From: Thiorhodococcus mannitoliphagus
GTDB taxonomy: Bacteria; Pseudomonadota; Gammaproteobacteria; Chromatiales; Chromatiaceae
Direction of reading: 5' to 3'
DNA length: 40,491 nt
Assembly (NCBI RefSeq): GCF_010915725.1
Contig: NZ_JAAIJR010000046.1
Coordinates: forward strand, 1 to 40,491
Shown here: positions 1 through 8,254 of the stretch, one piece after another
Numbering within the stretch: position 1 is the first letter of the stretch
Layout: each line of letters starts with the position of its first letter
The notes under the pieces: model-generated
The model's input: only the letters and a program-made list of their open reading frames with translations
What the model was told of the DNA's origin: nothing
Databases searched by the model: none
Translations under genes and position numbers: made by a program

Positions 1-154
1 CCAAGGCCTCGCGTCCATGCAGCAGGCGTTCGCGAAAGCGGTCGTAGTCGGCCGCCTGGGGCGCATAGAAGGCCTGGAGCCGCTCGGCGTGAGACCCCCG
101 GCGGGGCTGGCCGAGCAGTAGGCGCATCAAGATACGGGCGTCGGTGGCAATCAT
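1..154 (-). CDS. btaB: BtaB-like SAM-dependent methyltransferase (N-terminus only)
   Basis: Only the first 51 codons lie inside the window; the gene runs off the left edge. The ATG at 154-152 overlaps the stop of the upstream btaA in an ATGA, which suggests translational coupling. The visible peptide has a short basic lead followed by FYAPQAADYDRFRERLLHGR, the type of segment that precedes the SAM-binding fold in small class I methyltransferases partnered with BtaA. In the known betaine-lipid pathway BtaB trimethylates the homoserine moiety that BtaA adds to diacylglycerol, giving the phosphorus-free lipid DGTS at the membrane. The SAM-binding motifs lie outside the window, so the assignment rests on this N-terminal segment and on the neighbour. 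Confidence 0.7.
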   Translation of the reverse strand, partial: MIATDARILMRLLLGQPRRGSHAERLQAFYAPQAADYDRFRERLLHGREAL

Positions 155-1476
155 GCCCTGACGTCCGCGATGTGAAAGCCGGCATAGGTGTGGACGCGGT
201 CGAGGAGACTCAGGCGTTGCGCCAGCTCTGGGTGGAATCGAAGCTGTTTGCGCAGCGGGGTGCGTTCCGCGCCCAACTCGATGCGGTCGAGGTAGGTCGG
301 CGTCGCGTGCGCGCTGCGGAAGATGATGCGGGCGTCTGCGGTCGCGCGCTGCAGGATGGCCTCCCACTCCTCGGTCAAGGCGTCGGGGTAGTAGGAACTC
401 ATCCAGTCCATGTGATCGAGGAGGACGAACTTGGAGATCGGCTCTTCCGTGTTGCGAAGGAAATCCGTGACCGTCGAGGTATGCGTCAGGATCCGATCGA
501 CGAGTCCGTCCTTCAATGCCGCGAAACTGTCAGGCTTCAGATACTCGGGGCAGCAATCCTCGGTGTAGCGGCCGCGGAGATAGACCGACCAGAAGTAGTT
601 GGAGGAGATGGGCAGCTGTCGGAAGACATACTCGATGGCCTCTTGAACGAAGCCGGCCACACCGCGCAGGTGCTGCGCCTGGACCTCCTTGCGCTGCGGA
701 TGCGGCACCCCGAGCATGCTCATGGTCAGCTGTCTTGAGAGCGTCCACTTGACACTGGGTGTCCAGATGAGGGGGCTGACCCGGGTGTCGTAGATGCGGC
801 GCTGATCGTCGAGCGAACTGCTCTCGAAGAGCGCGTGCACGCTTGCCGCAAGGCGGGGGCGCACCTTGAGGTAGGTGTGAAAGAGTCGGGCGACGATTCC
901 GGACAGACCATGGAAATAGAAGCTGCCGTTCGGATTGCCGAACCAGGCGACCCGTCGATCCCAGAACTCGGTCGCGGATCGCGACAGTTCTGCGCGCAGC
1001 ACGCCCAAGTAGATGTCGCGGAGTTCGGGATGATAGCCATGACCGAAGATGGCGAAAAAATCGGCGTGGTCCAAGCGCCGGATACCCGCGAGCTTGAGTT
1101 CCAGCAGGGCGTTCTGACGCGGGTTCGCGTCGACGGCGTGGATGCACCTGGGGCCGGTCAGGGCGTAGTCGAGGACGTTGCATCCAGCGCTGGTGATGAC
1201 CAGCAGGGTGTCGTCGGGCTTGAGTTCCAGGGCGATCCGATCGACCGCAGGATCTTCCCAGCAGGTGTTGTACACCAGGGCGCGCGAATAGATGGCGTTG
1301 AAGACCCGCTGATCGATGCGGTCGGAGAGGGTCGGCTTGGCTCGAACGGGGTGCGTGCTCAGAGTGAAGCTCCCGGCGATGTGGCGCTCCGGCCGCTCGC
1401 CATCAAGGTCGATGAAAATCGTGCCAGGATAGGCGCTTGAGATGACCGCGTGATGGCGATTGGAAGACGTCTGCAT
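151..1476 (-). CDS. btaA: BtaA-like S-adenosylmethionine:diacylglycerol 3-amino-3-carboxypropyltransferase (DUF3419)
   Basis: This 441-aa protein matches the DUF3419/BtaA family by its characteristic blocks: YNTCWEDPAVDR near residue 70, the SAM-binding-like ITSAGCNVLDY near 95, HAVDANPRQNALLELK near 115, a central FYFHGLSG segment, and FVLLDHMDWMSS near 350. BtaA transfers the 3-amino-3-carboxypropyl group of SAM to diacylglycerol, the first step of betaine lipid (DGTS) synthesis, working at the inner membrane. About 50 residues precede the conserved core, so a later start is possible, but no better ATG is evident. The gene overlaps the btaB-like gene by four bases. In other bacteria betaine lipids replace phospholipids when phosphate is scarce. 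I could not identify a convincing Pho box upstream, so regulation is unknown here. Confidence 0.88.
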   Translation of the reverse strand: MQTSSNRHHAVISSAYPGTIFIDLDGERPERHIAGSFTLSTHPVRAKPTLSDRIDQRVFNAIYSRALVYNTCWEDPAVDRIALELKPDDTLLVITSAGCNVLDYALTGPRCIHAVDANPRQNALLELKLAGIRRLDHADFFAIFGHGYHPELRDIYLGVLRAELSRSATEFWDRRVAWFGNPNGSFYFHGLSGIVARLFHTYLKVRPRLAASVHALFESSSLDDQRRIYDTRVSPLIWTPSVKWTLSRQLTMSMLGVPHPQRKEVQAQHLRGVAGFVQEAIEYVFRQLPISSNYFWSVYLRGRYTEDCCPEYLKPDSFAALKDGLVDRILTHTSTVTDFLRNTEEPISKFVLLDHMDWMSSYYPDALTEEWEAILQRATADARIIFRSAHATPTYLDRIELGAERTPLRKQLRFHPELAQRLSLLDRVHTYAGFHIADVRA

Positions 1477-1703
1477 GGCGGCTGGATGACGCTCATGTTG
1501 CGTTGCGGCAATTAGAGCGCACGGTAGCGTTGCTCCCTCCTCGCCTTCGGCTCACAATCGTGGGCTAGGCGTCGCAAACAGCTTGGCTCGCTGCATCAGT
1601 CAGCGAGCGGCGGCAGGGCCGTGGACAACAAGAGTCGCGAGGCTCCCATCGTCAGCAAGCCCGCGACCATCCATCCAGTCAATGCAAACTCGGAGAACGA
1701 TCG
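1477..1703. promoter_or_regulatory. Divergent intergenic region between btaA and the aldolase-like gene
   Basis: These 227 bp separate two divergently transcribed genes and must hold both promoters. No strong -10/-35 pair, operator palindrome or Pho box could be picked out with confidence. The only clear signal is the GGAG Shine-Dalgarno element at about 1692-1695 for the gene starting at 1704. Confidence 0.4.
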
Positions 1704-2687
1704 ATGTCAGACAAGGCCCCCTGGATCACCTTCAGACCAGAGCTCAAAGTGCTCGATTGCACCGTCAGGGACGGGGGGCTCGTGAACGCCCATCAGTTCA
1801 GCGACGAGTTCGTCAGAGCCGCCTATCAGGCGTGCGTTGACGCGGGGATCGACTACATGGAGATCGGCTACAAGAACTCGCCCAAGACCTTCCCCAAGGA
1901 AAAGTTCGGTCCATGGCGTCACTGCGACGAGGCGGACCTGCAGCGAGTGGTGGGCGACCATGACGCGGAGAAGACTGGGCTCAAGCTCGCGGCCATGGCA
2001 GATGCCGGTAAGAGCGATTGGGAGACGCAGATCGTGCCTGCGGCCGAGAGTCCGCTGTCGACGATTCGTGTCGCCTTCTACGCTCACCAGGTCTCAGAGG
2101 CGGTGGACATGATTCGCCATGCCGACGCGCTGGGCTACGAGACCACGGCCAATCTCATGGCCGTCTCCAACATCACGGAAGAAGAGATCGACACCGTGCT
2201 GGAGGCCATCGCGGTAACGCCGGCGAGCACTATGGTGATCGTCGACAGCTTCGGCTACCTCTACCGCGAGCAGATCGATCGGCTCTACAAGAAGTATGCG
2301 GCGGCACTGGAGGGCACCGGCAAGGACATCGGCATCCACGCGCACAACAATCTGCAGCTGGCCTTCGCCAACACCATCGAGGCGATCATCCTGGGCTGCA
2401 ACCGTGTCGACTCCACCCTGTTCGGCTTCGGGCGCGGCGCGGGCAACTGTCACACCGAGCTGCTGCTGGGCTTCCTGCGTAATCCCAAGTTCGAGGTGCG
2501 CCCGATCATCGACGTTATTCAGAAACACATCATGCCGCTCCGCCAAGAGCTGGATTGGGGGCCGTCGATCCCCTACAACATCACGGGCCAGCTCAATCAG
2601 CACCCGCGCAGCGCCATCGAGTGGCGGGAAGGGGCGACCCCGGACGATTTCCTGGGCTTTTATGACAAGGTCGTGGCCGAGGTCTGA
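1704..2687 (+). CDS. HMGL-like (DRE-TIM metallolyase) aldolase-domain protein
   Basis: This 327-aa protein carries the hallmarks of the DRE-TIM metallolyase superfamily, which includes 4-hydroxy-2-oxovalerate aldolase, HMG-CoA lyase and isopropylmalate synthase. The N-terminal LDCTVRDGG block near residue 15 supplies the Asp-Arg pair, and HAHNN near residues 211-215 supplies metal-binding histidines. FGFGRGAGNCHTELLL near residue 240 resembles the aldolase active-site loop. It is close to the length of 4-hydroxy-2-oxovalerate aldolase (about 340 aa), but no meta-cleavage pathway genes or acetaldehyde dehydrogenase partner are beside it. It therefore more likely belongs to the stand-alone 'aldolase catalytic domain' proteins, whose substrate I cannot name. 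The ATG at 1704 has a good GGAG eight bases upstream. It appears monocistronic and converges on the receiver-like gene. Confidence 0.82.
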   Translation: MSDKAPWITFRPELKVLDCTVRDGGLVNAHQFSDEFVRAAYQACVDAGIDYMEIGYKNSPKTFPKEKFGPWRHCDEADLQRVVGDHDAEKTGLKLAAMADAGKSDWETQIVPAAESPLSTIRVAFYAHQVSEAVDMIRHADALGYETTANLMAVSNITEEEIDTVLEAIAVTPASTMVIVDSFGYLYREQIDRLYKKYAAALEGTGKDIGIHAHNNLQLAFANTIEAIILGCNRVDSTLFGFGRGAGNCHTELLLGFLRNPKFEVRPIIDVIQKHIMPLRQELDWGPSIPYNITGQLNQHPRSAIEWREGATPDDFLGFYDKVVAEV

Positions 2688-2768
2688 GACAGGTCTAGCG
2701 GGGCGGCCCAGGTCTCTCCGAAGGCATTACGTCGGCTCCCGATGATGGATCGGGGCGACAGGAGCGCT

Positions 2769-3164
2769 TCAATTCAGCGTCCGGCGCAGCGCCGACTCGA
2801 GTGTTTTCGAATCTACCGGGAAAGGGATCGCGGCGAAGATTGGAAAGCGGTCCTCGAGGAGATCGAGCTTGTGTCGATACTCCTCCTGGTAGAAGCAGAT
2901 GACCTTCACGTCCGGGTGCTTTTGCAGCCTCGCCATGAGTGTCTCGAGGTTGCTGGTCCGATCGCGAAAATCGGACTGGAAGTTGTACTCGGCGACGATG
3001 ACGTGCGGAATCCATCGCTTGAGAAGTGCCTGCGCGCGACGCTGAGAGTTCACGACCTCGACTTCGAAACCCAGCGAGCGGTAGAGCGGCGTGAGATTCG
3101 GATAGCCGCCCAGCTCGATGATGGCGAGCAGCCGGGGCGCGCTCGGGGCCGCCTCCGAGGTCAT
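2769..3164 (-). CDS. Small receiver-like (CheY-fold) protein of unknown function
   Basis: This 131-aa protein starts at an ATG that overlaps the stop of the 2OG-oxygenase gene (ATGA at 3164-3161), so the two are probably co-translated. The pattern of hydrophobic strands alternating with helices (RLLAIIELGG, FEVEVVNS, PHVIVAEYNF, VKVICFYQ, FPIFAAIPFP) looks like a response-regulator receiver fold. The usual phospho-acceptor Asp at the end of the third strand seems to be replaced in VAEYN, which would make it a pseudo-receiver. I do not recognise a named family. A further-upstream in-frame start would lengthen it by 35 residues into the neighbouring gene, but those residues do not resemble the fold. 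Its pairing with an oxygenase is the only functional clue. Confidence 0.7.
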   Translation of the reverse strand: MTSEAAPSAPRLLAIIELGGYPNLTPLYRSLGFEVEVVNSQRRAQALLKRWIPHVIVAEYNFQSDFRDRTSNLETLMARLQKHPDVKVICFYQEEYRHKLDLLEDRFPIFAAIPFPVDSKTLESALRRTLN

Positions 3165-3772
3165 GCGAAGACCACCCAAGTGGTGGCGATGTACTTTGCG
3201 CCTTGCCGTACTTCGGCGGCGCGGTGCTCGTGTGTCCAGAAGGGCGGGAAGAGCACCAGCTTCCCGCACTCTGGCCGGACGCTGATTCCCTGGTGCAGGA
3301 ACTCGGTCTCCCCGCCTGGACCCGGTACCTCGTTGAGATACCAGAGTGCGACCAGCTGACGCTGACTCAGCTCATGACTGCCGCTGTCGATGTGCCAGTG
3401 GTAGTAATCCCCCGCCCGATAGCGCTGGACTTGATAGCCTTCGTCCTTGAAGGGCCCCTTGAAATAGGGGAATGCCGCGCGGAATTCCTTGATCGCGGCT
3501 GCGAGCGAGGCGAAGAACATCTGATCTACATCCTTCCATTCGGGCTTGTTACTGACCACCAGATCCCTGGTGCGCTTGATGCTGCTGTTCTCCGTTCGCA
3601 GCTGCCCGATGCGCCCGGCGTATTGATGTTGCGGGTTGGCCTCGAAGCGCTCGATCACCGCCTCGCAGAAGGCGGGGGGAAGGGCTAGCGGGCGTTCGAA
3701 GATGAAGCTACCAGGCTTCACTTCGCGGATGGTCTTGAGGTCGGGCAAGTTGTGCGCTGTGATGGCAGACAT
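3161..3772 (-). CDS. 2-oxoglutarate/Fe(II)-dependent dioxygenase (prolyl-4-hydroxylase-like)
   Basis: This 203-aa protein contains the double-stranded beta-helix signature of the prolyl-4-hydroxylase-type 2OG-Fe(II) oxygenases. The HxD iron ligands are in HWHIDSGS near residues 125-132. The distal His lies in FWTHEHRAAE near 179-187, with a basic residue following in GAKYIATTW for 2-oxoglutarate binding. GPGGETEFLH near 151 and KLVLFPPFW near 171 are also typical. Such enzymes hydroxylate protein side chains or small molecules in the cytosol; the substrate here is unknown. I chose the ATG at 3772, with an AGAAG-type site about ten bases upstream, over an in-frame ATG 48 bases earlier whose extra residues are very basic and unlike the family. 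The gene overlaps the following receiver-like gene by four bases. Confidence 0.83.
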   Translation of the reverse strand: MSAITAHNLPDLKTIREVKPGSFIFERPLALPPAFCEAVIERFEANPQHQYAGRIGQLRTENSSIKRTRDLVVSNKPEWKDVDQMFFASLAAAIKEFRAAFPYFKGPFKDEGYQVQRYRAGDYYHWHIDSGSHELSQRQLVALWYLNEVPGPGGETEFLHQGISVRPECGKLVLFPPFWTHEHRAAEVRQGAKYIATTWVVFA

Positions 3773-4104
3773 AGATGTCGATCTTCTGGTGGTTGCTTGC
3801 CCTATTTTCCGGATGCGCATCCCGGCGGGTCAATCGCGCTCGACTGATTTGCGCGAGCTTGACCGCTCGATGAGCATCGAGAATGTCGCTTGGCCTTGGT
3901 CATCAGTTGGGCCGTTAGGGTGGACGAGCGAGAGCGAAATCCACCGAATCCCGCGTCGGCGTTGGTGGACTGCGCTGCGCTTGTCCACCCTAAAGAAGAC
4001 GACTGGCCGAAACGATGAGCGACGCCTGCCGCTTCTTTGCGTGTTTCATCGCTGAGCCTGACACAGGCGTCTGCTTGGACGCTCGCTACGCGGCACAATG
4101 GCCC
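3773..4104. other. Intergenic region with a palindromic repeat
   Basis: These 332 bp hold the promoter side of the oxygenase gene and the region downstream of the Sfum_1244-like gene. The main content is the inverted repeat at 3915-3993. No reading frame here looks like a gene. Confidence 0.5.
3915..3993. repeat. Palindromic intergenic repeat (REP-like)
   Basis: The element begins with TTAGGGTGGAC and ends with its exact complement GTCCACCCTAA. Inside, each half folds on itself through GGTGGA/TCCACC segments, with GAGCGAGAGCG and GCGCTGCGC between. The whole 79 bp is an imperfect palindrome with two nested hairpins, the architecture of REP/BIME-type intergenic repeats. There is only one copy in the window; I expect others in the genome, which is inference. 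Confidence 0.75.
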
Positions 4105-5151
4105 TCATAGCGGCTGCGCCAGGACCAGCTCGCGGATCGATTGAGCAGATTCGACGCCCTGCTTGCGGTGGATCTCAAGCATGGATTGGGCAAGGCCCAG
4201 CCAATGTGTTCGCCCTCGGGCCGAGATCTCGTTGAAGCCCTCCAAACGGCCGTCGCCGAGCCAGTCAAGGTAGACCTGCTGCAGACTGGGGAAGATCTCT
4301 TTGCGCATGCTTGTCAGCTGACCCAGGAAAAAGTCGATCGAAGCAGTCTCCGCCTGCTCGGCGAGGGTAGGGAGCGTGACCAGGCAATCGGCGAGATGAT
4401 CGCGCACGGCGCGTGCCATGATCTCGGCCGGCGTTCCCGCGAGGTCCTGGAGCATGGCACCCCAGGTATCGCCGAGCTGCTGGCCGGCGAGGACTTCTCC
4501 TTGCTCATGCAGGAGCAGCGTCTGGATCTGCTGATCGGTCATGGCATCCAGCGAGGCGTCGAGCGCCTCGTCGAAGTCGTAGCAGGCGAAGGCGCGACCC
4601 AGGGCGTTGTCCGGTCGGTTCCAGCGCCAGCTCTCCAGCTTCTCCCAGAGCATGCGACGCAGGGATTCGCGACGCACGAAGATGTTCTGTCCCAGGGTCA
4701 TGGCCGGCGGCGCGGCGAGATCCCTTGCATATTCGCTCGCGACGATGAAGACGGATTGATCTCCCTCGCGCTGGTGCCGCTCGAGATCGCCAAGCACGAA
4801 ATGGGGTTTGGCACCGCCGCCGAGTCCGCCGCTGTAGACCAAGCCCTGAGGCATCAACTCAGTGTTGATGGCATCGGCGTCGAAGGGGTCGTAGCATTGC
4901 CCGTCGATCTCGATGGGGCGCAGCTCGGCCTGCTCGAGCTGCTCCCACAGCTGCTCGCGCGCCTGCAGCCATTCACCGACCTGCTGTCGCTCCAGAGGCG
5001 CACCGAAGGGGAGCCGCTGCTCCCAGCGGAAGTACTCGCGCATCTTCATGAGGTAAATGCACAGCGAGTAGTCCGCGCCATGGCGGGCGTCGGAGATGTT
5101 GCAGTTGTATTGCACGGTCTCGGCCAGATGATTGAGGGCTGAATTCGTCAT
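4105..5151 (-). CDS. Conserved hypothetical protein, Sfum_1244-like
   Basis: This is a 348-aa soluble protein without signal peptide or membrane segments. The N-terminal block YNCNISDARHG near residue 16, followed by YSLCIYLMKMREYFRWE near 31, is what I recall of the family NCBI calls Sfum_1244, whose function is unknown. Further features are a Gly-rich SGGLGGGAKPHFVLG segment near 110 and a helical C-terminal half. The ATG at 5151 is preceded by a strong AGAGGTGA site. An in-frame start 108 bases further upstream would add an Arg/Ala-rich tail that looks non-coding. It is divergent from the 184-aa gene at 5283 with 131 bp between them, so the two may share a control region. Family naming is from memory. 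Confidence 0.75.
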   Translation of the reverse strand: MTNSALNHLAETVQYNCNISDARHGADYSLCIYLMKMREYFRWEQRLPFGAPLERQQVGEWLQAREQLWEQLEQAELRPIEIDGQCYDPFDADAINTELMPQGLVYSGGLGGGAKPHFVLGDLERHQREGDQSVFIVASEYARDLAAPPAMTLGQNIFVRRESLRRMLWEKLESWRWNRPDNALGRAFACYDFDEALDASLDAMTDQQIQTLLLHEQGEVLAGQQLGDTWGAMLQDLAGTPAEIMARAVRDHLADCLVTLPTLAEQAETASIDFFLGQLTSMRKEIFPSLQQVYLDWLGDGRLEGFNEISARGRTHWLGLAQSMLEIHRKQGVESAQSIRELVLAQPL

Positions 5152-5282
5152 CGACTCACCTCTTACGCCTGGGTCGCCCGCGCCTTGCGGGGCGCGCGCC
5201 CTGGGCTTGGCTGTCTGTCTTGGTGCTCCGCGCACGGCCAGTCTTGCAGCGGCGCGCAAGCTTCGTAACCTAGGAGAATACT

Positions 5283-5837
5283 GTGGCCTTACGCATCAAA
5301 AGCCATTGGAAGGATGAGGATAGGGAGCGTTCGCTGCCCGAGATCTCCAGTGCGCTTGCCTACATCGCCTGGCGAATCGCCATGGACAAGGCGATCAATC
5401 TGCACTGCGAGCGTTTCCTCTATCGCGACGACGCCCAGCGCTTAGCGGTGATTCAGGAGTATCTGGTGTTCCTGATCCAGATCGCGGATCGACTGGCGCA
5501 TGGCGATTTGGACGATGAGAGTCGCCGCCTGCTCGTGACCGAGTTTGCGAAGAACCTGTTCGCGCATGTTCAGGACAACAGTCAGGATCTGCTCGGGCCC
5601 GGCGACTATGGGGGGCCATTCATTGGCCTGCTGAATGCGCGCTCAGGTGATTACGCCGACTATCAGTTCGCCGACGATGGTCCCAGCTATGCTTTCTTGC
5701 GTCACCTGGGCTACGAGATCCAGACGCTCATGGGCGACAAGGAAGAAAATCGCTGGGTGATCGATCAGGTCATGGATAAGGACGGCTGGGATGCATACAA
5801 GAAGTTCGCCAGGGCTTACCGCGATCTCTTTGAATGA
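5283..5837 (+). CDS. Conserved hypothetical 184-aa protein
   Basis: The gene starts at a GTG with an AGGAG site seven bases upstream. The protein is soluble, acidic and mostly helical (SALAYIAWRIAMDKAINLHCERFLYRDD, residues about 23-50, then IQEYLVFLIQIADRLAHGD). The more conserved-looking part is GPGDYGGPFIGLLNARSGDYADYQF, roughly residues 106-130, followed by FLRHLGYEIQTLMGD. I recognise no domain or catalytic motif. It lies divergent from the Sfum_1244-like gene, an arrangement that may reflect joint regulation, and it ends 66 bp before the convergent DMT transporter gene. Confidence 0.75.
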   Translation: MALRIKSHWKDEDRERSLPEISSALAYIAWRIAMDKAINLHCERFLYRDDAQRLAVIQEYLVFLIQIADRLAHGDLDDESRRLLVTEFAKNLFAHVQDNSQDLLGPGDYGGPFIGLLNARSGDYADYQFADDGPSYAFLRHLGYEIQTLMGDKEENRWVIDQVMDKDGWDAYKKFARAYRDLFE

Positions 5838-5903
5838 GAGCCTGTCCCAGCCTGATATCGCTCGGTGTGAAAAGGGTTCACCCTCGCGGATCTTCCGAAG
5901 GCA

Positions 5904-6803
5904 TCATCGCCGTAAGTGCTCAAGCTGTGTGATGAGGATGCCGCCCAGGATGAGCGCTAGGGCATAGAGATGGTTTGGCTCGGGGCGCTCATGCAAGAAG
6001 AAGATGCCGCTCCCGACCGCCCACAGCGGGATCAAGTAGTTGAGCTGTGAGACGAAGGCAGGACCTGCCACCGTCACCAGCCTGAAATAGACGATGGCGG
6101 CCAGTGCGGTGGAGAAGATGCCGAGCAACCCGACCGCAATCAGCTCTGAGCGAGCAATTTCGAGCACTGCGACCGACTCGACGCCCGAGAGCGCCGACGG
6201 CGTCATGAGCACGGCGGCGATCGAGATCGTTGCCGCAGCCGTGAAGCGAGCGTCGCTGCGCGGACGCAGTCGGGCCAGGATGGAGGAGACCGCGTAGCTG
6301 ATGGCTCCCGCGAGAACCGCCAGCATGGGTAGGATCTGAGTCTCGCCGTTCATCAGCGCATGCCATGCTGACGGACCCATGAGCACCACCACACCCGAGA
6401 AGCCCGACAAGAAGCCACCGATGCGATAGCGCGTGATGCGCTCGCCAGGGATCAGCCAGTGCGCAAGCCCCAGGGTGGCGAGCGGCATCACCGCCATAAG
6501 GATCCCTGCAACGCCACTCTCGATGAAGCGCTGGCCCCAAGAGACGAGTGAAAATGGCAGGGCATAGCCAAAGACGGCGATGAGGACCATGAACATCCAG
6601 AGGCGCGGGGTGGTCCTCGGTCGATGTCTCAGCGCGAGCGCCACGGGAATGAGCAGCATGGCGGCGACATAGAGTCTTCCCGCGACGACCAGGGCGGCTG
6701 GCAGTCCGCTCACCGCCACCTTGGTCAGGGTGAATGCGGAGCCCCAGAGCACCGTCAGCGTGAGCAGCATGGCCCATTCGAGCGGGCCGTGTTTGTGGGT
6801 CAC
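5904..6803 (-). CDS. DMT-superfamily (EamA) permease
   Basis: This protein of about 299 aa has two tandem EamA repeats and about ten hydrophobic segments. The first repeat opens with MLLTLTVLWGSAFTLTKVAV and the second with AISYAVSSILARLRP. These transporters export amino acids or other small metabolites across the inner membrane; the substrate cannot be read from the sequence. I place the start at the GTG at 6803-6801, which overlaps the stop of the nei-like gene in GTGA. It puts about ten residues before the first helix, whereas longer in-frame versions add a polar N-terminus that is the glycosylase gene read in another frame. Co-translation with a DNA-repair gene has no obvious functional meaning. 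Confidence 0.85.
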   Translation of the reverse strand: MTHKHGPLEWAMLLTLTVLWGSAFTLTKVAVSGLPAALVVAGRLYVAAMLLIPVALALRHRPRTTPRLWMFMVLIAVFGYALPFSLVSWGQRFIESGVAGILMAVMPLATLGLAHWLIPGERITRYRIGGFLSGFSGVVVLMGPSAWHALMNGETQILPMLAVLAGAISYAVSSILARLRPRSDARFTAAATISIAAVLMTPSALSGVESVAVLEIARSELIAVGLLGIFSTALAAIVYFRLVTVAGPAFVSQLNYLIPLWAVGSGIFFLHERPEPNHLYALALILGGILITQLEHLRR

Positions 6804-7624
6804 GCCAGCTCGCGGTCTCTTTGCGGCTGTCCGGGAGCACTCGTCTGACAGCTCGGGCACCAGTAGGTCGAGCGCGGATTGCGACCGAGCATCTGTCTGA
6901 CGATGGGCACCCCGCAATGCAGGCAGGGGAGTCCGGAGCGCTTGTAGACCCAGAGGCGACCACGACCGTCCTGGTGCTTGCGGGTGACGCGCGGGCCATC
7001 GGACAGGTTGTCCCTGAGCAGCCTCGCGGCGGTCTCGTAGAGCCGTAGAGTCAGCGGAAGCGGGACGTCGCGCAGCCTCGCGAGCGGCGGCACCCCCTGG
7101 AGGAAGAGCACCTCGGACTTGTAGACGTTTCCGATGCCGGAGGCAATTCGCTGATCCAACATGAGGTCGACCATGAGTGTGTCTGGCTGTGCCATCTGCG
7201 CCAACCGCTGCTCAAGCACTTCGGCGTGGGGCGGATCGCGCGTTAGATCAGGTCCTAAACGTGCTCGTTGGTCGCGCGCGTGGAAGCCCTCCGCATCCGT
7301 TAGTTCCACCTCCTTGGCGTTGAAGCAGACGTAGATGCGTTTCTCGAGCCCAAGCACAAGACTGGCCTGCCGCTCGGGCTTTTGCCAAGGCTCCCTCGGC
7401 CAGTAGCGGTGCCAGGAGCCATAGAGTCCGAGGTGGGTGCGGATGCTGAGGCCGTCGTCGAGCTGGATGAAGAGGTGCTTACCTTTGCTCGTTACCCGCG
7501 TGATCCGGGGGTGATCGGCGGTTGGCTGTGATCTGTGGCGGATCCAAAGCCGCTCGATGCGCTCGCCGAGCAACTCTGGCGCGAGCACGGCAGCAAGCTT
7601 GTGGATGGTATCGCCTTCGGGCAT
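6800..7624 (-). CDS. nei: Fpg/Nei-family DNA glycosylase-AP lyase (endonuclease VIII-like)
   Basis: This 274-aa protein begins MPEGDTIHKLA. After removal of Met the Pro is the catalytic nucleophile and the Glu at position 3 is conserved; MPEGDTIH rather than MPELPEV points to the Nei side of the family. TSKGKHLFIQ near residue 50 holds the conserved Lys. ASGIGNVYKSEVLFL near residue 160 is the helix-two-turn-helix. The C-terminal zinc finger has CLHCG and CPSCQ pairs with GRNPRSTYWC between. It removes oxidised pyrimidines from DNA and cuts the resulting abasic site. The ATG at 7624 has an AGGAG site eight bases upstream. The downstream DMT gene starts inside its stop codon. Confidence 0.9.
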   Translation of the reverse strand: MPEGDTIHKLAAVLAPELLGERIERLWIRHRSQPTADHPRITRVTSKGKHLFIQLDDGLSIRTHLGLYGSWHRYWPREPWQKPERQASLVLGLEKRIYVCFNAKEVELTDAEGFHARDQRARLGPDLTRDPPHAEVLEQRLAQMAQPDTLMVDLMLDQRIASGIGNVYKSEVLFLQGVPPLARLRDVPLPLTLRLYETAARLLRDNLSDGPRVTRKHQDGRGRLWVYKRSGLPCLHCGVPIVRQMLGRNPRSTYWCPSCQTSAPGQPQRDRELA

Positions 7625-7894
7625 TTCAGACTCCTGGGGGCGCTTCGCGGTTCTTCGAGGCGTGATTTGGGTCGAGTGCCTCCTGGCAGCAAGCTGGTCT
7701 TGCAATTCGAGCGCTTGAGCGCCATGATCTCGCCGACGCCGCAAGTCTCGTGAATGCGACCCCTCCGCTTGCAGAGACACCTCCGCGATGTAGTCACTCT
7801 TTAAGAGGCGATACGCCCTCGTTTAGGATCCCGCTCGGTGTTCACGGCGCGCGCAAGACGCGAGCTTCGACCGAGTCTTTGGAGAACGTCAAGT

Positions 7895-8254
7895 ATGGTT
7901 TTAAAGATAGGCGGCGATACGCTAGCGTTGGATGCCGAAATCCGTCGCCAAATCGAGTCAGAAGCCCAGAAGCTCGCCGATCGGTTCCCAGGCGAACGCA
8001 TCGAAGCTCAAGTCAATGTCCAAGAAGAGTTCGATCAGCTCCACGGCCATCGCGTTCGTTGCGAGTTAAGCGCGAAGCTCGCGTCCAGCCGTCAAGTCGT
8101 CGTCCGCGAGGCTCGAAAGACCGCAAAAGAGGCGATCGCCGAGGTGTTCCTGGCTGCACGACGCAATGTGCGCCGGTTACGCCGCCAAAGTGTGATGGGT
8201 GTTGCGCCTAAGGCGCCCGCGCCGCCACGCGCCGCTCATGTCGTCACGCGCTGA
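7895..8254 (+). CDS. HPF/RaiA-like ribosome-associated protein
   Basis: This 119-aa basic protein has a beta-alpha-beta-beta-beta-alpha pattern: a start MVLKIGG, helix DAEIRRQIESEAQKLADRF, strand RIEAQVNVQEEF, strand HRVRCELSAKL, then helix EARKTAKEAIAEVFLAARRNVRRLR. That order and length fit the hibernation-promoting factor/RaiA fold, which docks in the decoding centre of the 30S subunit in resting cells. The residue matches are weak, so this is a fold-level call. The GGAGAA site at 7881-7886 supports the ATG at 7895. An in-frame start 57 bases upstream would add an Arg-rich lead with no support. It is monocistronic and divergent from nei. Confidence 0.65.
   Translation: MVLKIGGDTLALDAEIRRQIESEAQKLADRFPGERIEAQVNVQEEFDQLHGHRVRCELSAKLASSRQVVVREARKTAKEAIAEVFLAARRNVRRLRRQSVMGVAPKAPAPPRAAHVVTR

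Noticed and set aside
1704-2687. Meta-cleavage pathway 4-hydroxy-2-oxovalerate aldolase
   Set aside because: The superfamily motifs are present, but the partner acetaldehyde dehydrogenase and other pathway genes are absent from the neighbourhood.
4141-5142. Long plus-strand open frame (333 codons)
   Set aside because: It is fully antisense to the Sfum_1244-like gene, which has a good ribosome site and recognisable family blocks; the antisense peptide shows no domain. Long antisense frames are common in GC-rich DNA.
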